Of a stretch of DNA of 64,000 nt, positions 1 through 12,846 are shown one piece after another; position 1 is the first letter of the stretch; each line of letters opens with the position of its first letter. Below the pieces are notes generated by a model. That model saw nothing but the letters and a program-made list of their open reading frames with translations. It ran no database searches and had not been told where the DNA came from. The position numbers were made by a program, and so were the translations under genes. This DNA is from Datnioides undecimradiatus (taxonomy: Eukaryota; Chordata; Actinopteri; Lobotiformes; Datnioididae): positions 868,001 to 932,000 of the forward strand of contig WARS01000069.1 of the NCBI GenBank assembly GCA_008933995.1, read 5' to 3'.

Positions 1-176
1 GGTCATTTAGTGTCTTGTTAAAAGGTGAAAACTGACCAAAAAGAGGTTTTAGACACCAAATAAAGTGACAGTTTCAGCAACGTGGCAGGAACCAGAGCTT
101 CTCTCTGTGACTGAGCAGCGACTCAGCAGCGATGTGACTCTGACTCTCTCTCAAAGGTCAGAAGCTGCTTTCTGAA

Positions 177-326
177 ACACATCACTGTATTAAAGCAGAG
201 ACTCTGGAGTCACAGCAACACATCACTGTATTAAAGCAGAGACTCTGGAGTCACAGCAACACATCACTGTATTAAAGCAGAGACTCTGGAGTCACAGCAA
301 CACATCACTGTATTAAAGCAGAGACT
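177..326. repeat. 41-bp minisatellite, about 3.7 copies
   Basis: The unit begins ACACATCACTGTATTAAAGC and restarts at 177, 218, 259 and 300, an exact 41-base period. The copies look identical except that the last one ends early. Near-identity implies recent expansion or strong homogenisation. No coding role is seen. Confidence 0.95.
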
Positions 327-1025
327 TCAGTTTACAGTTCACATAACGATGCATACTGAGACCTGAGACGTCTGAGACGAGTTCGTACCTGCAGACCCTC
401 GCTGTGAAACTCTTGGACTTGCACTGAAAGGCTGTCATTGTCTTCAGGCCTACGTAGCTAAGTGATGCTACTCAGAGCTAAATGTCTTTAATCCCAAACT
501 CCATCCTCACTGCGTTTCCTGCAGCGCCGCGAAGCCGTTTTATAGAACAGGCAGGTTTTGCCTGGAGCTAATTGCTGCTTCATGACAGTCCCGCAGCTGA
601 ATGCTGAGGACCAACTCAGATGGGAAAGCGTGGCGCTGACAGACTCCTCGGCACAGTACGACACAGCGGCACCATAGTGTTACTTTAAATTAGGTGCGAT
701 GGCAGTGTGAGCGCACAAAGTGGCGCAGCAGAATGGCTGCTAAAGCCCGTACGTCGCGTGAAACTCAGTCTGTCAGGCCCGCTTAGATCTTATGACGCTC
801 TGATCAGCTGCAGCAGACAAAAGACACAGTGTGACAAGAACTACTCGACTGTGTACGAGTTGATGTGTGTGAGTGTGTGTGTGTGTGAGAAACAGAAAGC
901 GAGGAGTGGGAAGGTAGCCAGATCTACACTCGTCTCCCTGTTTCTAATTAGAGCCTGATGTTCAAGGTCAGACTGGCTGTGTGCAGGTAACACTGTTTAC
1001 ACTCATCACCAGCGCTCATTTACGG

Positions 1026-1127
1026 GTGTGTGTGTGTGTGTGTGTGTGTGCGTGGACAGGAAATGAGAACAGGTCGCCCCTGTGATGGAGTGTGTCTTGG
1101 AGAGGAAACTCTGTTTAATTAGAGCTC

Positions 1128-1166
<39 letters not shown>

Positions 1167-1313
1167 CAGCAGATTAAGAGCAACAAGCAGGGAGGGTGAG
1201 GGAGGGAGGGAGGGAGGGTGAGATACAGTGAGAACACCATGTTGCATTGTTTCTGTGCTGTGAGAAAGCAAATACGAGTGTCTGTGGAATGAAACCACGT
1301 ATGCACGAAACTA

Positions 1314-1348
<35 letters not shown>
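1026..1348. repeat. Cluster of simple repeats: (GT)n, (AG)n, (GGGA)n, (GT)n
   Basis: GT runs lie at 1026-1050 and 1316-1348, an AG run at 1130-1161 and GGGA copies at 1191-1219, all inside 320 bp. In the transcript sense the GT runs read as CA and the AG run as CT. Confidence 0.95.
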
Positions 1349-1349
<1 letters not shown>

Positions 1350-1524
1350 ATTGTCAGGAAGCCTTTATAAACGTCTGACTGCATGGATTTGCAGCAAAGA
1401 CGACAGTTTGAACTGAGCACTAGAGGATGAGAGTGAGAAATACAGTAACAGTGAAAGCAGCTCGGAGCAGTTACGTATGAACATGAGGGAACGACAGAGT
1501 GAGGATGCAGGACAGCGAGTCGTT

Positions 1525-1745
1525 GAGGAAGTAATTAAGTAATTAAGCGAGCAAGGAAGTTAGAGTGCAAGCGAGGAAACAAGCAAATAAGCAAGAAAGT
1601 AAATAAACAAGTTAGTGAGCAAGCAATTAATAGAGTGAGCAAGCAAACAAGTGAGCTAGAGAAGGAGAAGGCAAGGAGGCAAGGAGGTAAACGAGTGTAA
1701 ATCAGAGTTATTAAGTAATAAAATAACTAAATAAATCAGTAAATG
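1525..1745. repeat. Decayed tetranucleotide-like repeat (AAGC/AAGT/AATA words)
   Basis: A run of words such as GCAAGCAA, GTAAATAA and GAGCAAGC recurs about every four bases with many substitutions. It looks like an old (AAGN)n microsatellite that has drifted. Confidence 0.55.
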
Positions 1746-3224
1746 AGTTTATTTTGATGGAGCCTGTTTCTGAGGAAACGCCGTGAACTGCCACAAATTC
1801 AGGACAGGAACATGAAAGTGAACCAGGGCAGCATCAGGACGTGTAAACAGTCTCCTCAGATCATAAATGTGAAGGCAGAGAGACCCAGCGTCTAGGCTGC
1901 AACCTCAAAGACGCAGAGCGCTTCGGATTCAAGTCCTGATAAAACCTCAGAGCGCTGCCGGTGACGTGAGGCTGCAGCAGCTCAGACCGATGGCTTTAGC
2001 GGGAGCTCGGAGACGTGCACGAACTGGTTTAAAGTTCAGAGCGGAGGCTGTAACGCGGCTCGGTGGCGAATAAAGATGTAGGTTGATGTGCCGCCGAGCT
2101 GTTTTCGGTTGCATGGAAACTGGGACGGGAGCAGCTCTGAGGTCAGACATGATCGTGGCTGAGAGGTCAGCGCCTTGATGCTAAGTTCAGGTGTTTCTGA
2201 TGTTTTCAGAAGGTTCTCCAGGACTTGTTCTCAGTCGGGAACACTGAGCCTGAGCCTCACCGTCGGTCCAGTTTAAGTTAAAGACGCGACACATCGATAC
2301 TTGGACCTCTGGATCGATGTGAACGTGCTGTGAACCGCTCGATGGCCCGATCTTAAAGTGGTGAATCTGTGGAGTGAAGCTGCGACGCTGCTGCTTCTGC
2401 AAAGCTGCCATTGGAAGTTGGTGTTTGGTGTCTTGCACGTGGACACTTTGGCGAGCAACCCGGAGGAGCTGAGGGATCATATCTGTGTTGTTCATTAATA
2501 AACAGCTGCACTCACAAGTGTGTGGCGTGTGCACGCGTGTTGTTGGGTTCCGAAAACACGCAACTGTCATCTGAGATAAAGGCTCACGTGCAAATCCGAG
2601 CGGATGATGAGTCGTCGGACTAAGCGACAGTTCAACGACGGGACAAACACTTCATTGTTGATTAACCGGAACCTCTCGCAGTGAGTGAGAGTCGATCCTC
2701 TGTTTGAGATTAGTGAAATGAGCAGACTTGGGCGCGCTGGGACCCCGCTTTGAGTTTGCAAATGAGGCCAGGCGCAGATAACAATGGAGCTCGACTGATT
2801 AAATTACAAATGGAGGGACAAAAGAGCAGAGAGAACAATAAGAGACGGACGAATATGAAATTAATCAAATGAGCGGTGCTGAGATGATAAAGCGAGCGCG
2901 AGCCGATCGGAGGAGCGATCGAAGGAATGGACGGAAGCGAAGATGCAGAGAGGAAGGCGGAGATGCAGGAGGGCATAAATAACAAAGCCAAAGTTCAACC
3001 TGGGGCCAGATGCATATGTGTGCACGTACGTGAACTGTGCACCACGGCAGCGCAGAGCTGATCTACATACGACTGTGCTACACATGTCTTCATTATCCCC
3101 GGTCATAAATAAATCACTATAGGGTTCCTACCAACGCGGGAAACGCCTGGAGATGCAAAGCCCTTAATAATGGATGATGCCTTGTCTTCTGGACAGCAGA
3201 TTAGTGGATTAAAGAGAGTATGTG

Positions 3225-3230
<6 letters not shown>

Positions 3231-3269
<39 letters not shown>
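3231..3269. repeat. (TG)n microsatellite
   Basis: About 19 uninterrupted TG units lie roughly 370 nt downstream of the donor of exon q. In the pre-mRNA it reads (CA)n, a sequence class bound by hnRNP L. An effect on exon q splicing is inference only. Confidence 0.97.
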
Positions 3270-3271
<2 letters not shown>

Positions 3272-3635
3272 ATCGATGGGAAGTCCAGGAGTCACTAAAG
3301 GCCAGCTGAAGAGAGATAGCCTTCTAATTAACTGCATTATCCAGCTGCCCATCGCTAATGGGAGATGTGCAACTGATTAAACCGCCAAGTTGCAGAGTTG
3401 TCAAGAAACAAGGAGGAGGAGGAGGAAGAGGGAGCAAGGAAAAGAAAGGAGGGGGGAGTAAGAGCTGGAGGAACAGTGAAGAGAGACAGAAGAAGAAGAA
3501 CACAAAGGAGATAACTGGGAGACAAAGGAGTACACCAGATAGGAGATGAGGAAAGGAAGGACGGTGGTGAGGTGAAGAGGAGAAGCTGGAGGAAGTAAAG
3601 GAGGAGAGAGGAAGGAGGAGGAGTCTGGATTTTAC

Positions 3636-3704
3636 CTTGACGGTCATCTCAGCAACAAAGATGGCGGTGAAGATGTAGTTGGATATTGTGAGAAACACGC
3701 GCTC
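3636..3704 (-). CDS. cacna1i: cacna1i exon q: domain III S2 (last exon in window)
   Basis: The 69-nt, 23-codon exon has acceptor CTTGTTACAG and donor AAG|GTAAAA. It reads [20 protein letters not shown] and TVK, which is the S2 helix of domain III with its conserved acidic residue. It sits inside a purine-rich stretch (about 3405-3780 on the plus strand). The following exon, expected to begin with the end of S2 and the S2-S3 loop, was not found in 1-3635 and must lie beyond the left edge. Confidence 0.94.
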
Positions 3705-6193
3705 CTGTAACAAGAAGGAGAGAGGTGACATGAGAGGGCTTAGAGGAGGAGGAGAGGAGGTGAAACAAGGATTTAAAGACATAAAGGACTCCTAAAAGCA
3801 GGATTTGATGTTTGCTGATTTCATGTGCCAGTGTTTCTGCTCTCAGATGAAGACGTCATCTCGTTGCCAGAATAAAGAGCTCAAACCATCGCAGAGCTTT
3901 AATTCGAACGCCTCAGATCAGCTGCCTTGAAGAGCGGCGTGCGCTCCGTGTTCTGGTGCTCGCTTGATTGCAGGAAAGCGGCTCGACGCCAGAATCCAGT
4001 GAGAGCTCGGAGACGGGAAGCTAAAGTGGCGTTCTGAAGTCGATTCGTCCAAGTTATCGCTGCTTTATGATTCATTTGTGTAATTATTTCTTTCTAAACA
4101 AGCAGCGAACGGCTTGTTTACGAGAGATGGAGTACGATAAACACTGGTTGTTATTGTCAGAACCAAGGAGTGAGAGCTCAGTGAAGTCATGAAGTGAGGG
4201 ACATAAAACACATTTAAAACAAAAACTGAGCTTTAATGTTTCAAACCTTCTCATTTTTGTTAATTAAAGAAAACTCTTGTATTTCACGAGGTGGAAACAA
4301 AGTGTACAGTGTTTGTGACAACATGCTGGTGCATATGAACAAATGTGTTTGCTAATCATCACCATGGACCTCAAAACATAACAATCTGTGTTTAAACCTG
4401 AGCTTTATGTCGAGGATCATCACCAATGGTAAGGGCTGAGTCTATGGCTACGACCCAGAAGCCAAACAGAACATTTGCAGGATTTTGCACCTTGTCTTCA
4501 TCGTTCATCAACAATGAACCGTTCATGGCATGGAAAACTGGTGCAAATGACCCAAGCTGTGGTGCAACGACGCTTGTGTTCTCCATCCACCAGCTTTGAC
4601 ACCATGGAGGAGCTCCAGGATGGTGCTACATGCATACATGTATCATCACGATTAACACAATAGTTCAAACTGTCCAGTGCATGTGTGTAATTACCAGGAT
4701 CAATGCATCTTCTAAGTGCTCACTACCAACAGACTGATGGGACGTGTGGAGCTCTTACCAGGCTGCCCTGCAGTATCTTCGGCCTCTCCAGAGCAACTGT
4801 GATGCAGTTGAGGAAGATAAAAGCCAGGACCACGTAGTCAAAGAGCTTATGGGCGATAATGGACTGGCAGAGCAGTCTGAACCTGCAGAGAAGAGGAGGG
4901 CGTAAGATTAGCTCATGTGTGACAAATGTGCATCAAAACAGCGAAGATGCTTCGATCCTCCTCCGAGATACACCCAAAAACACAGCTGAGATCGGTTTGT
5001 TCAAAGCCGAGTAGGAGTAAACGAACCAGGAGCACAAACAACTCCATCACGCCTAGCAGCAGAGTCACACACAGGAAGCCTGTTAGTGTTGTCGCGGGTG
5101 ACCGCCGACGTCCTTAACGCCAGAAGATGAGAAGATAAAGCTTCACCTGATAAACAAACATCTGGTCGGCCATTGTAGTTTCTGTTCACACGCTGTGGTT
5201 GAAGCCAAAGTGTGCGTTATAGTCCAGCCAAATGAGCTCACACAATGCTGAGTAAGCCTGTCAACAAGGCCTGACTGCGTTAGCGTTAGCCAGCAAAGTG
5301 GGAGCAACTGTCGCTAACTAGTGTGCAACAGCAACTAGCAACTTTCCCCTCAACCTTTCTGTGAAAAGTTACAAAAATACTTGATTAATAATTCGTTTAA
5401 CGTGGTTTTCTCTCCTGTAAAAAGTGAAATAAAACAAGGCTGATGGGTCTGTTGCTAGGAGACGAGTCAGAATGCTAAGTGCAGTTAGCATCCTCTCTAT
5501 GTTTCTGTTGTTTCTTAGCTTGTTAGCTTGTAGCTGTCAGCGTCTAACACAGCGTTAATGGTTGTAAAACATATCATAGAGTCTGCTATGGTGTCACAGT
5601 GTTCACATCTTGGTAGACAACCATGTTTGCCTGGGGCACGACTCATTAGCATTAGCATTGTTTGCGTTTGCATTAAATTTAAGATGTAGCAAATCCAGCT
5701 CGCTCAGAAGACAGCTCCACCTTCAGCAGAGAAGTAAACACAGCTGTCTTTGCTAAACAGCTGCAGAGCTACAGTCTGCACAGTCATGGTTAAACGCTTT
5801 AATACGCTGATTGTGTCCTGAGCTGAGAGACACCGGTGTGGAGACAGTAACGTCGGCTCTGCTGCGGTCAGAGCATCGTCTCCTGAGCGAAGCCCTCAAC
5901 CGCCTCAGCTCATCCGCCAGCTACAAACACAATCCACCTACTGCTGCACCTGCTCTCTGGATGAGGAAATCAGTGTGCTAATCTGACTGCTTTTCCTCCA
6001 GACCTGGCAACTCTGTCCCTTCATCCATCGATTCAGATCTGGCAACGCTGTCCCTCGATATCGATCGTGACCAGCGGCGTCGCTGGCGTAGGCGCTTATC
6101 CCGCCCGAGATGCAACTTCTGTTCCTGGCTCGTTTCGGCTTTTGTTTGCTTGTCTGCTTCCCTCGCTTTAATTCTGCTTACTTGTTAGAGCAA

Positions 6194-6230
<37 letters not shown>

Positions 6231-9200
6231 GTTCACCGAGGCATAAACAAGGCATAGACGTGCATATGCTCACACGCTCCCACAGGCAACATATGCAAAG
6301 TCATCCGCAAACACATGCATGAGCACTAGCAGAGATATGGCCTAATGCTAGTACACACACCGCCAACACACACACACACACACACACACAGCCCTTGCTT
6401 GACAGATGGCACCTGCCAGGATGCCAAAACACAGCCCTGGGGCCTGGCTTCGCTTAAGTGGCTATCAGCACGCGGGGAATCGGGTGAGTGAGCGAGTGGA
6501 TGACTGATTTTTCTTTTTCGTGGCGCTTTTCAGGGGGCGTTTCCGCCGGCAACGCACTGACGGCTGCAAGAAAACGTAATAAAACAGACAAAAACACAGA
6601 CGCACGCAACTCGGGGGCCCCGCAGTCGATAACGGCGTCCAGAGCGAACGCAACAAAGTTCTGGAGGAAGCACGGCGACGTCGCTTCAACAAGCCATTTG
6701 CAGACGCAGGAGGCGAACAGACAAATGGCTCGACCGCGCAGCTCCCCGTTCCTCCACATCATCAGGACGGAGCCGCTGACGTCTGCTCACATTTGTTTTC
6801 AGGGCCATTGGTGCCGCTCGTTGACTCATCTGTCCATATGTGTCCTCCGTGTGGTTTGGTGCGTCTCTGCAGAGCGCTGACACATCCTGCGAGATGACGC
6901 CGGCTTCGTTTCCTCGCTGAGAGGTTTAACTAGTGACGTTTCCAATAAAGGCGCAGCTGGTTTCAGATGTCACTGACTGGAGGGGGTCTGCACGACGTTG
7001 GAGGTTTTAACGCAGGGACTCGCACCAGGCCACGCAGGATCAGCTGAGTGTAGCTATAATAAGCTTCGACTCATCACTGAATTAACACAAAGTACAAAGA
7101 AATTACTTATTTATTTAGTTTAACACTCGAGAACTCAGCCGGTGTGATCAGACTGACTAACACAAGCAAACAGCCCAGCACAGCTGTCTTAAGGTTTCCA
7201 TTAAAGGTCCTGGCTCGCGTTACATGACAGCCCCAACTCCCCACATTAATTAAAGAAATACAAAAATGTGAAGTTACTAAACAAACTTTTTCAATTTGAC
7301 ATGAATTAGTTTGATAAAAACCTGTTTTCAGGCTGTTTTGCACCAGTTTCCTTTGTGTTTCCTGTGGTGACGCGCCCAACCCTTTGGGCTCATGGTGGAA
7401 AAGGTGCATTGAACCTGAAACCAGATAGACTCCAACCTAATCTATGAACAGTACCTGTGTATCTCTGGGTATTGAGCTGTTTTCTATTGTCCAGTCCACT
7501 TAAATCATTGTGCAAAGTCCCTTTTGTCAGGTTATGTTTCTAATTGTTCGGTATTTATAGGTTTTCGGTGTGTGGTCGGTGCTGAAAACCACTGTGGAGG
7601 CAGTTTGCAGAGCGTTGTCTCACTCCCTGTGGAAAGTTTGAACAAAATCCAGTCGGGAAGCTTCTCCGTGTGTGTAGCTGACGACCAAATGAAGGACGGG
7701 TGAAAAGTCGGGGGAAGTCCAGCCAATCAGAAGTCACGTAGGCGGCCGATGTGTCTGAGTGTCAGCTTGTTGAACATCGCCTCTGGTGCTGCCCGTCAGA
7801 CTCTGCCCCTGCCAGCCATCACCACCTCTCCTCTGAGTCTGTGCATTGCAGCAGCACAACAACAACATCAACAACACGCTCCCTCGACGTCGTTCGGTTC
7901 AGCTGGTTTTCTTTGTTTCTCACACACCGGAAACGTTTCTACCTGCAGACTCTTGCGTCTTTAACTCAGCTAACGTTTGACACGTTTCCCCAAATGAAAA
8001 ACCTGCATCGGAGAAACTCAAAGGAAGTAGCTGCTCTTTGTTTTCCAGTGCCTGAAGTCGCCCACTCACCTGTTCTGAGGGGAGAACAGGTAGACGGACC
8101 ACTCCTCTCTGGTTTCACACCAGTCCGGCTTGTACACCTCCATCATCTTCTGGATGCGGAAGCACACACTCTGGAGACGAGACGAGGCAGAAACATCTCA
8201 CATCAGTGAAATATACAGATTTCAGCTTGTTGGAGCATCGTTAGCGCTTAGCATTAGCATTATCTGACTCTCTTTTTGCCACACGGAGCAACGCCCACCA
8301 CTGCAGCATGCACGATATTTATCTTTTTTTCAGATGACTCCTTATTTGATCTCCCGTCCTCTCCGTAACGCAAATACTATTAAAATGATTGAATGTGTTC
8401 GCCCGGATGAAATTACAAGGACTCTGGCGTGCTCCGGAGATTTCATAAAGTGACTGCAAAGCCGCTGCGGAGGTTAGATAAACCAATACTGCTGCCTCAT
8501 TTCGACACCGACTCCCTCAGCGGTTACGGTTTATGTTTTTTTTGTTCAGGTTTATCTCGGCGTATCTGGGAGCCAATAAAGAACCCCCCCCCCCCGTCTA
8601 TCCACAGCCAGCAGCGTCCCTGAGTGGAGCCCTAAAGCCGGTGCGTACGCAGCAAAGTGCTATTTTAGCATCTCTCCTAAAGCTAAAGCATCTAGTTTAG
8701 CACCTCTTCCCTGCAGAGCTAACAGATTAAAGTGCTGCCGTATCCTCTGAGGAGGTGATGATCATTTATTTGTTGCTCTTGTGGCGTCTCATCGTTCTCC
8801 AGTGACTCACATAATCCGTCTCTTCGTCCAGGTCGGCTCGGTCCTTGCGCGCGTTGACTTGAGGGAAAACCTCAGTCATCAGCTGAGTGTGGGGACCCGG
8901 CGTCTTCCCGTTACAATCCCGGTGGTCAACTCCTAAACCACTCCCGGCCCCAGATCCCCCGGTGATGGATCCCCCTGCACCTGACCCACTTCGCCTCCCA
9001 GGCTCCGGGTAGACCTGGGCCACACCTGGAGGCTGTCCGCCTGCTCGAAGGAGCTCGGGAAGCTCCAGGGAAAGGGCCCGTCGGTCCCTCCGTGCAGCGA
9101 AGTGTCTGGAGAGGAACAGTGGGGGTGGGGGTGGATGACGAGGGTGTAGAGGGTGATGGGAGTGGGACGGGTGGGAGAGTAGGGACTCTTGCTCTGCGGC

Positions 9201-12200
9201 GTAGGTGTAGGAGTGGGGGGAGCGGGTGCTGTGCACACGGAGGCTGCCTCCAACCAGAGGAGCCCCACCGAACCCGTAGCTCCTCCGGCCCAGGCTGTTG
9301 GAGCTAGACCTGCAGAAAAGCAAAGTATTTAACACTGATAAACAATTTATAAAGTATCAATGAGCTGATCAGTTACGCTACATATGAACAGTTTAGTCTT
9401 GAAGTAAATAAGAACATGAGGCTCGGTGAAGGTGCTGAACAGCTGAAATCAATCGCCCAGTCGAGTCTCGTCTACCTGCGGCTCCATGCAGACTGCGGGT
9501 GGAAAGGGCGCCCCCAGTTGTGGTAGTTGGGACTGCGACCGTGACGCTGGAACAGACAGACCACAGATCAGAGTCGACAGGGCTGCATCCAGGAAAATCA
9601 AATACGTCCAAACGACAAAGACCACACCACGGATCGATGTTGTTTTGCACATTGAGCTTTGATGTCGTCCATCTCTTGGTTCTTGTGTTGTCCTTCAACA
9701 CCCAGCAGCCCGATGACCGAGGATTTGGATAAATTTGGTATATTTACATGGAAACAGTGTCGTCAGGAGAATAACTGTTTTATTTTGCACTTATTTTTCT
9801 TGTGTTTGTTCTTTTCTAACTAAATAATAATGAATTATAATAAAAGCCTGGGTTGTATGAAACAGAAACATGAATAGTTTACAGTTTGCAACCCAACGTC
9901 CTTCGAATCCGACCCATCAAACGTGCTGCAGCTGTGCAAGGACACGTTGCCGGTGTCGCGTCAGATCCCAACAAATACTTCAGGTGCACTCACTTTGGGC
10001 TGCACGTCTAAATAAAGTCATTTATATGCAGATCAGACATTATCATAGCTGAATCACTGTGGCCCCACACCTCAGCATTAACCACACAAACACTGGGATT
10101 ATCCTGTAATGTGCACTGAAGTAAAATGGAACAGCAACGGTGCATCCAAGTCTTCAAAATGTGACTTCCTGTTGCAGGTTTCTGCGCTGCACTGATTTAA
10201 TATTGTGCTTTTTTACAGTTTATGTACATGCATTTCTATGCACGTCTCTCAGAATGATATTTTCTTGTGCAGATCACTTATTAGAGATTATTCATTTACT
10301 TTCAACTCATTAAAAGCTGATTCGTCTCCACTGCACCAGGCATCTACCACCTGCTCCCCACCCGAAAACAGTGGATACACAGCTCCGGGTGGTGTTTATA
10401 TGGAGGTATACACGGAGAGGACACCTGCTGCTGCTGTGAATCAATCATTTATTGATAAATAAGCAACTGATTGAACAAAAGAATCACAAATTGGGCTTTT
10501 CAGGTGAGACCGGGTCGCACTCAGCAGGGCGTCATCGCGTTTAAACATGCACCCCCCCCCCCCCCCAGTGCCGGTTCCACCTCGAGGAACCAGTTCTGTT
10601 TGTTTCCGCATGTCTGATCCTCAGAGCGACAGGCCTAATTATACGTTTTACCCCCGGAAACGAACGTGTCACCATGTCACCGTGTACCAGCAGAATCTAT
10701 GTGTCCGTGTCTATAGAAACTGTAGTGAAGCGTGTTCGCTGCCTGTTAAATAACACAGCGATCCACACACACACACACGCACAAGTGCACCGTGGGCCAC
10801 TCAGGAGGAACGTCAAGTGTGTGTGTGTGTGTGTGCGTGTGTGTCGAGACAATTTGTTCCACACGATCCTGCAGACAACAGCCGGTCCTGATGTACTGCA
10901 GGTTATGTCGACAGGCTCCCTCTTCAGCGCCAAGCATGACGCGGCTCTCCGTCTCATACAGAACTGATATCAAATCACATCGTTACATCAAGAAGCAACA
11001 GTTCATCTGTGCTTTGCTGTCGCTGGACTGGAAACAACACCCGGTGATGAGCGAGTTTCTCCGTTCTCACTCTGTAACTGAGCAGCTTTACTGAGCTTCC
11101 TCTCTTTCACTGCAGCATCTGTTGAAACTCTGGAGCAGTTCCCAGAAACAAGGGAAGGGAAAATGCTGAAAACGTCAAGCGGACTTGTTCCACGTGGACC
11201 TGACCCGGCTGACAAGGTCAGGTCCAGGTGGGACAAGGCTGCCAGGATTATTCTGCCTGCAGGTGCTCCAATGTAAGCACCGCCACGTATTTATTCATGA
11301 TGTGAACTGGATGCTGGACTGGCTGGTGCTGTTGTTGCTGCTTCTCCAGCTTTATGTTTTAGTTTTATGTCATATTCAGTTTTCTGTGCTCCGTCGACCA
11401 TCATGTGCTGTAACACGTGATGCAGACAGTAAAGCTAAACTCGGCTGACGCCCGGCTAAGACTGCAGGAGGTTTAACATCCCCACAGATGCGTTTCATTT
11501 TGCAAACATGCACTCGCTGTAACATTTGCCACATAATGAGAGACTGAGATGATCCAACAACTCGCTGCGATGATGGAGCAGGAGGCCACACAGCGGGGAG
11601 CTGAGGTCATCAGCCAGGACTGAGAAGGTCATTTGCATCCATGAATGCTAGCTAGCATTAGCTTCAAGGGCTGACGCTCCCGTACGACAGCTGTTTGCCG
11701 TCTCCTCTGCTTCTGCGATCACCATGGATACGCCCACGCCTGTCTCTCTTTGGTACTGCTCAGACATGTAATTAATGCAGATTTTAAATTATAAGTGTTA
11801 AAACATGTTTGAAGTAATCGCGGCCGTCCTGAGGAGTCTGCGAGCCGATCAGGAGGTTTAAACGATGCAGTGAAAGCATGAATCAGGCTGGTCTGAGAGA
11901 TACGACTGGATGGAGTGATTGAAGGCAACAGGTGGTCATCCTCAATCCTTTATCTGTTCATCATGCGCGTTAGGTGACGCAGTGTAGTTTATATTTGCAC
12001 AGAAGAGGCTGAAAATGCCGTTAGATCCAAAAACAATGATCTCATTAGTGAATAATGTACCTCAGGATGGTTTTATTTTGTTTTGGCCCGTTTTTTTGTT
12101 GTAACAAACACTTTGATTGCATCAGACAAAAGGAAGGATACCCCCGAAACGCAGACGCCCATTAGACTGATGAGTGAAATGTTGATTGTGCTGCAACACA

Positions 12201-12806
12201 ACAGAGCAAACGCCTCATTCGCCCCCTCCGAGTTTCATCTGAGTCCAGTCGGCAGTGTCTGATATGCTGCATGAGACAGAGGAACAAACAAACCGCCACA
12301 GCAAACAGATGGAACTGATTCATAGTTTGATTTCATCAAAGAGCGCCAAACGCTGTTGGAGCTGCTGATAAAACTTTCAGCGAAATGTCAGTGAAGCTCG
12401 TGAAATTATTCATCTCCAGTGCTTATCACCGCCGTACTTCTGCTCCAAGTGATGTAACCGGCGCCTCCTGATATCAATTAAACTGGAGCGCTGCACGGTT
12501 AAGTGGATCTTCCACACCCACTGTGTTCAACATCGTAACCTCTGAGGCAGCAGCGCTGCTAAACTCCAGCTTATCATCTTCCTGTCACTCCATCACGCTT
12601 CCTGTCTCACTCCGTCAACATCACTCTTTCACTGTTTCCTCCTCTCTGCTCCTTTATACTTCCCTCAGTTTGGCTGCGATTGAACAGAATAGATGAACAG
12701 TCGATTGATACGAGTTGCTGTGGCAACTGGATGCTGAGCCAAGTGTTGTAGAGCTACTTCAGTCTCTGCCTACAAAGGTTTCGGTTCAAACTGCAGCATC
12801 CCTGCC

Positions 12807-12846
<40 letters not shown>

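Larger units (their letters stand above)
1..3635 (-). other. cacna1i: Intron of cacna1i after exon q (open at left edge)
   Basis: No coding sequence was recognised. It holds a 41-bp minisatellite (177-326), TG repeats at 1026-1050, 1316-1348 and 3231-3269, an AG repeat at 1130-1161, a GGGA repeat at 1191-1219, a decayed AAGN/AATA-type stretch (about 1525-1745), and single-copy-looking DNA between about 1860 and 3180. Confidence 0.8.
4883..8069 (-). other. cacna1i: Intron o-p of cacna1i
   Basis: This 3187-bp intron contains one copy of the ATGCTAA-hairpin dispersed repeat (about 5468-5704), a CA/TA compound repeat (6194-6230) and a CA repeat (6366-6390). Several short reading frames at 6450-7960 have neither splice context nor recognisable protein similarity. 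Confidence 0.8.

Noticed and set aside
177-326. CRISPR-like array
   Set aside because: The 41-bp units are directly adjacent with no unique spacers, in a vertebrate intron. It is a minisatellite.
390-423. 34-nt minus-strand segment with AG and GT borders (CCTTTCAG ... CTGCAG|GTACGA)
   Set aside because: Good-looking borders, but the translation does not fit the expected next Cav3.3 segment (end of domain III S2 and the S2-S3 loop), and the phase is unsupported.
11184-11237. microRNA precursor
   Set aside because: The stem is only about 22 bp with no lower stem extension, shorter than typical precursors. Kept as a hairpin, not called a gene.
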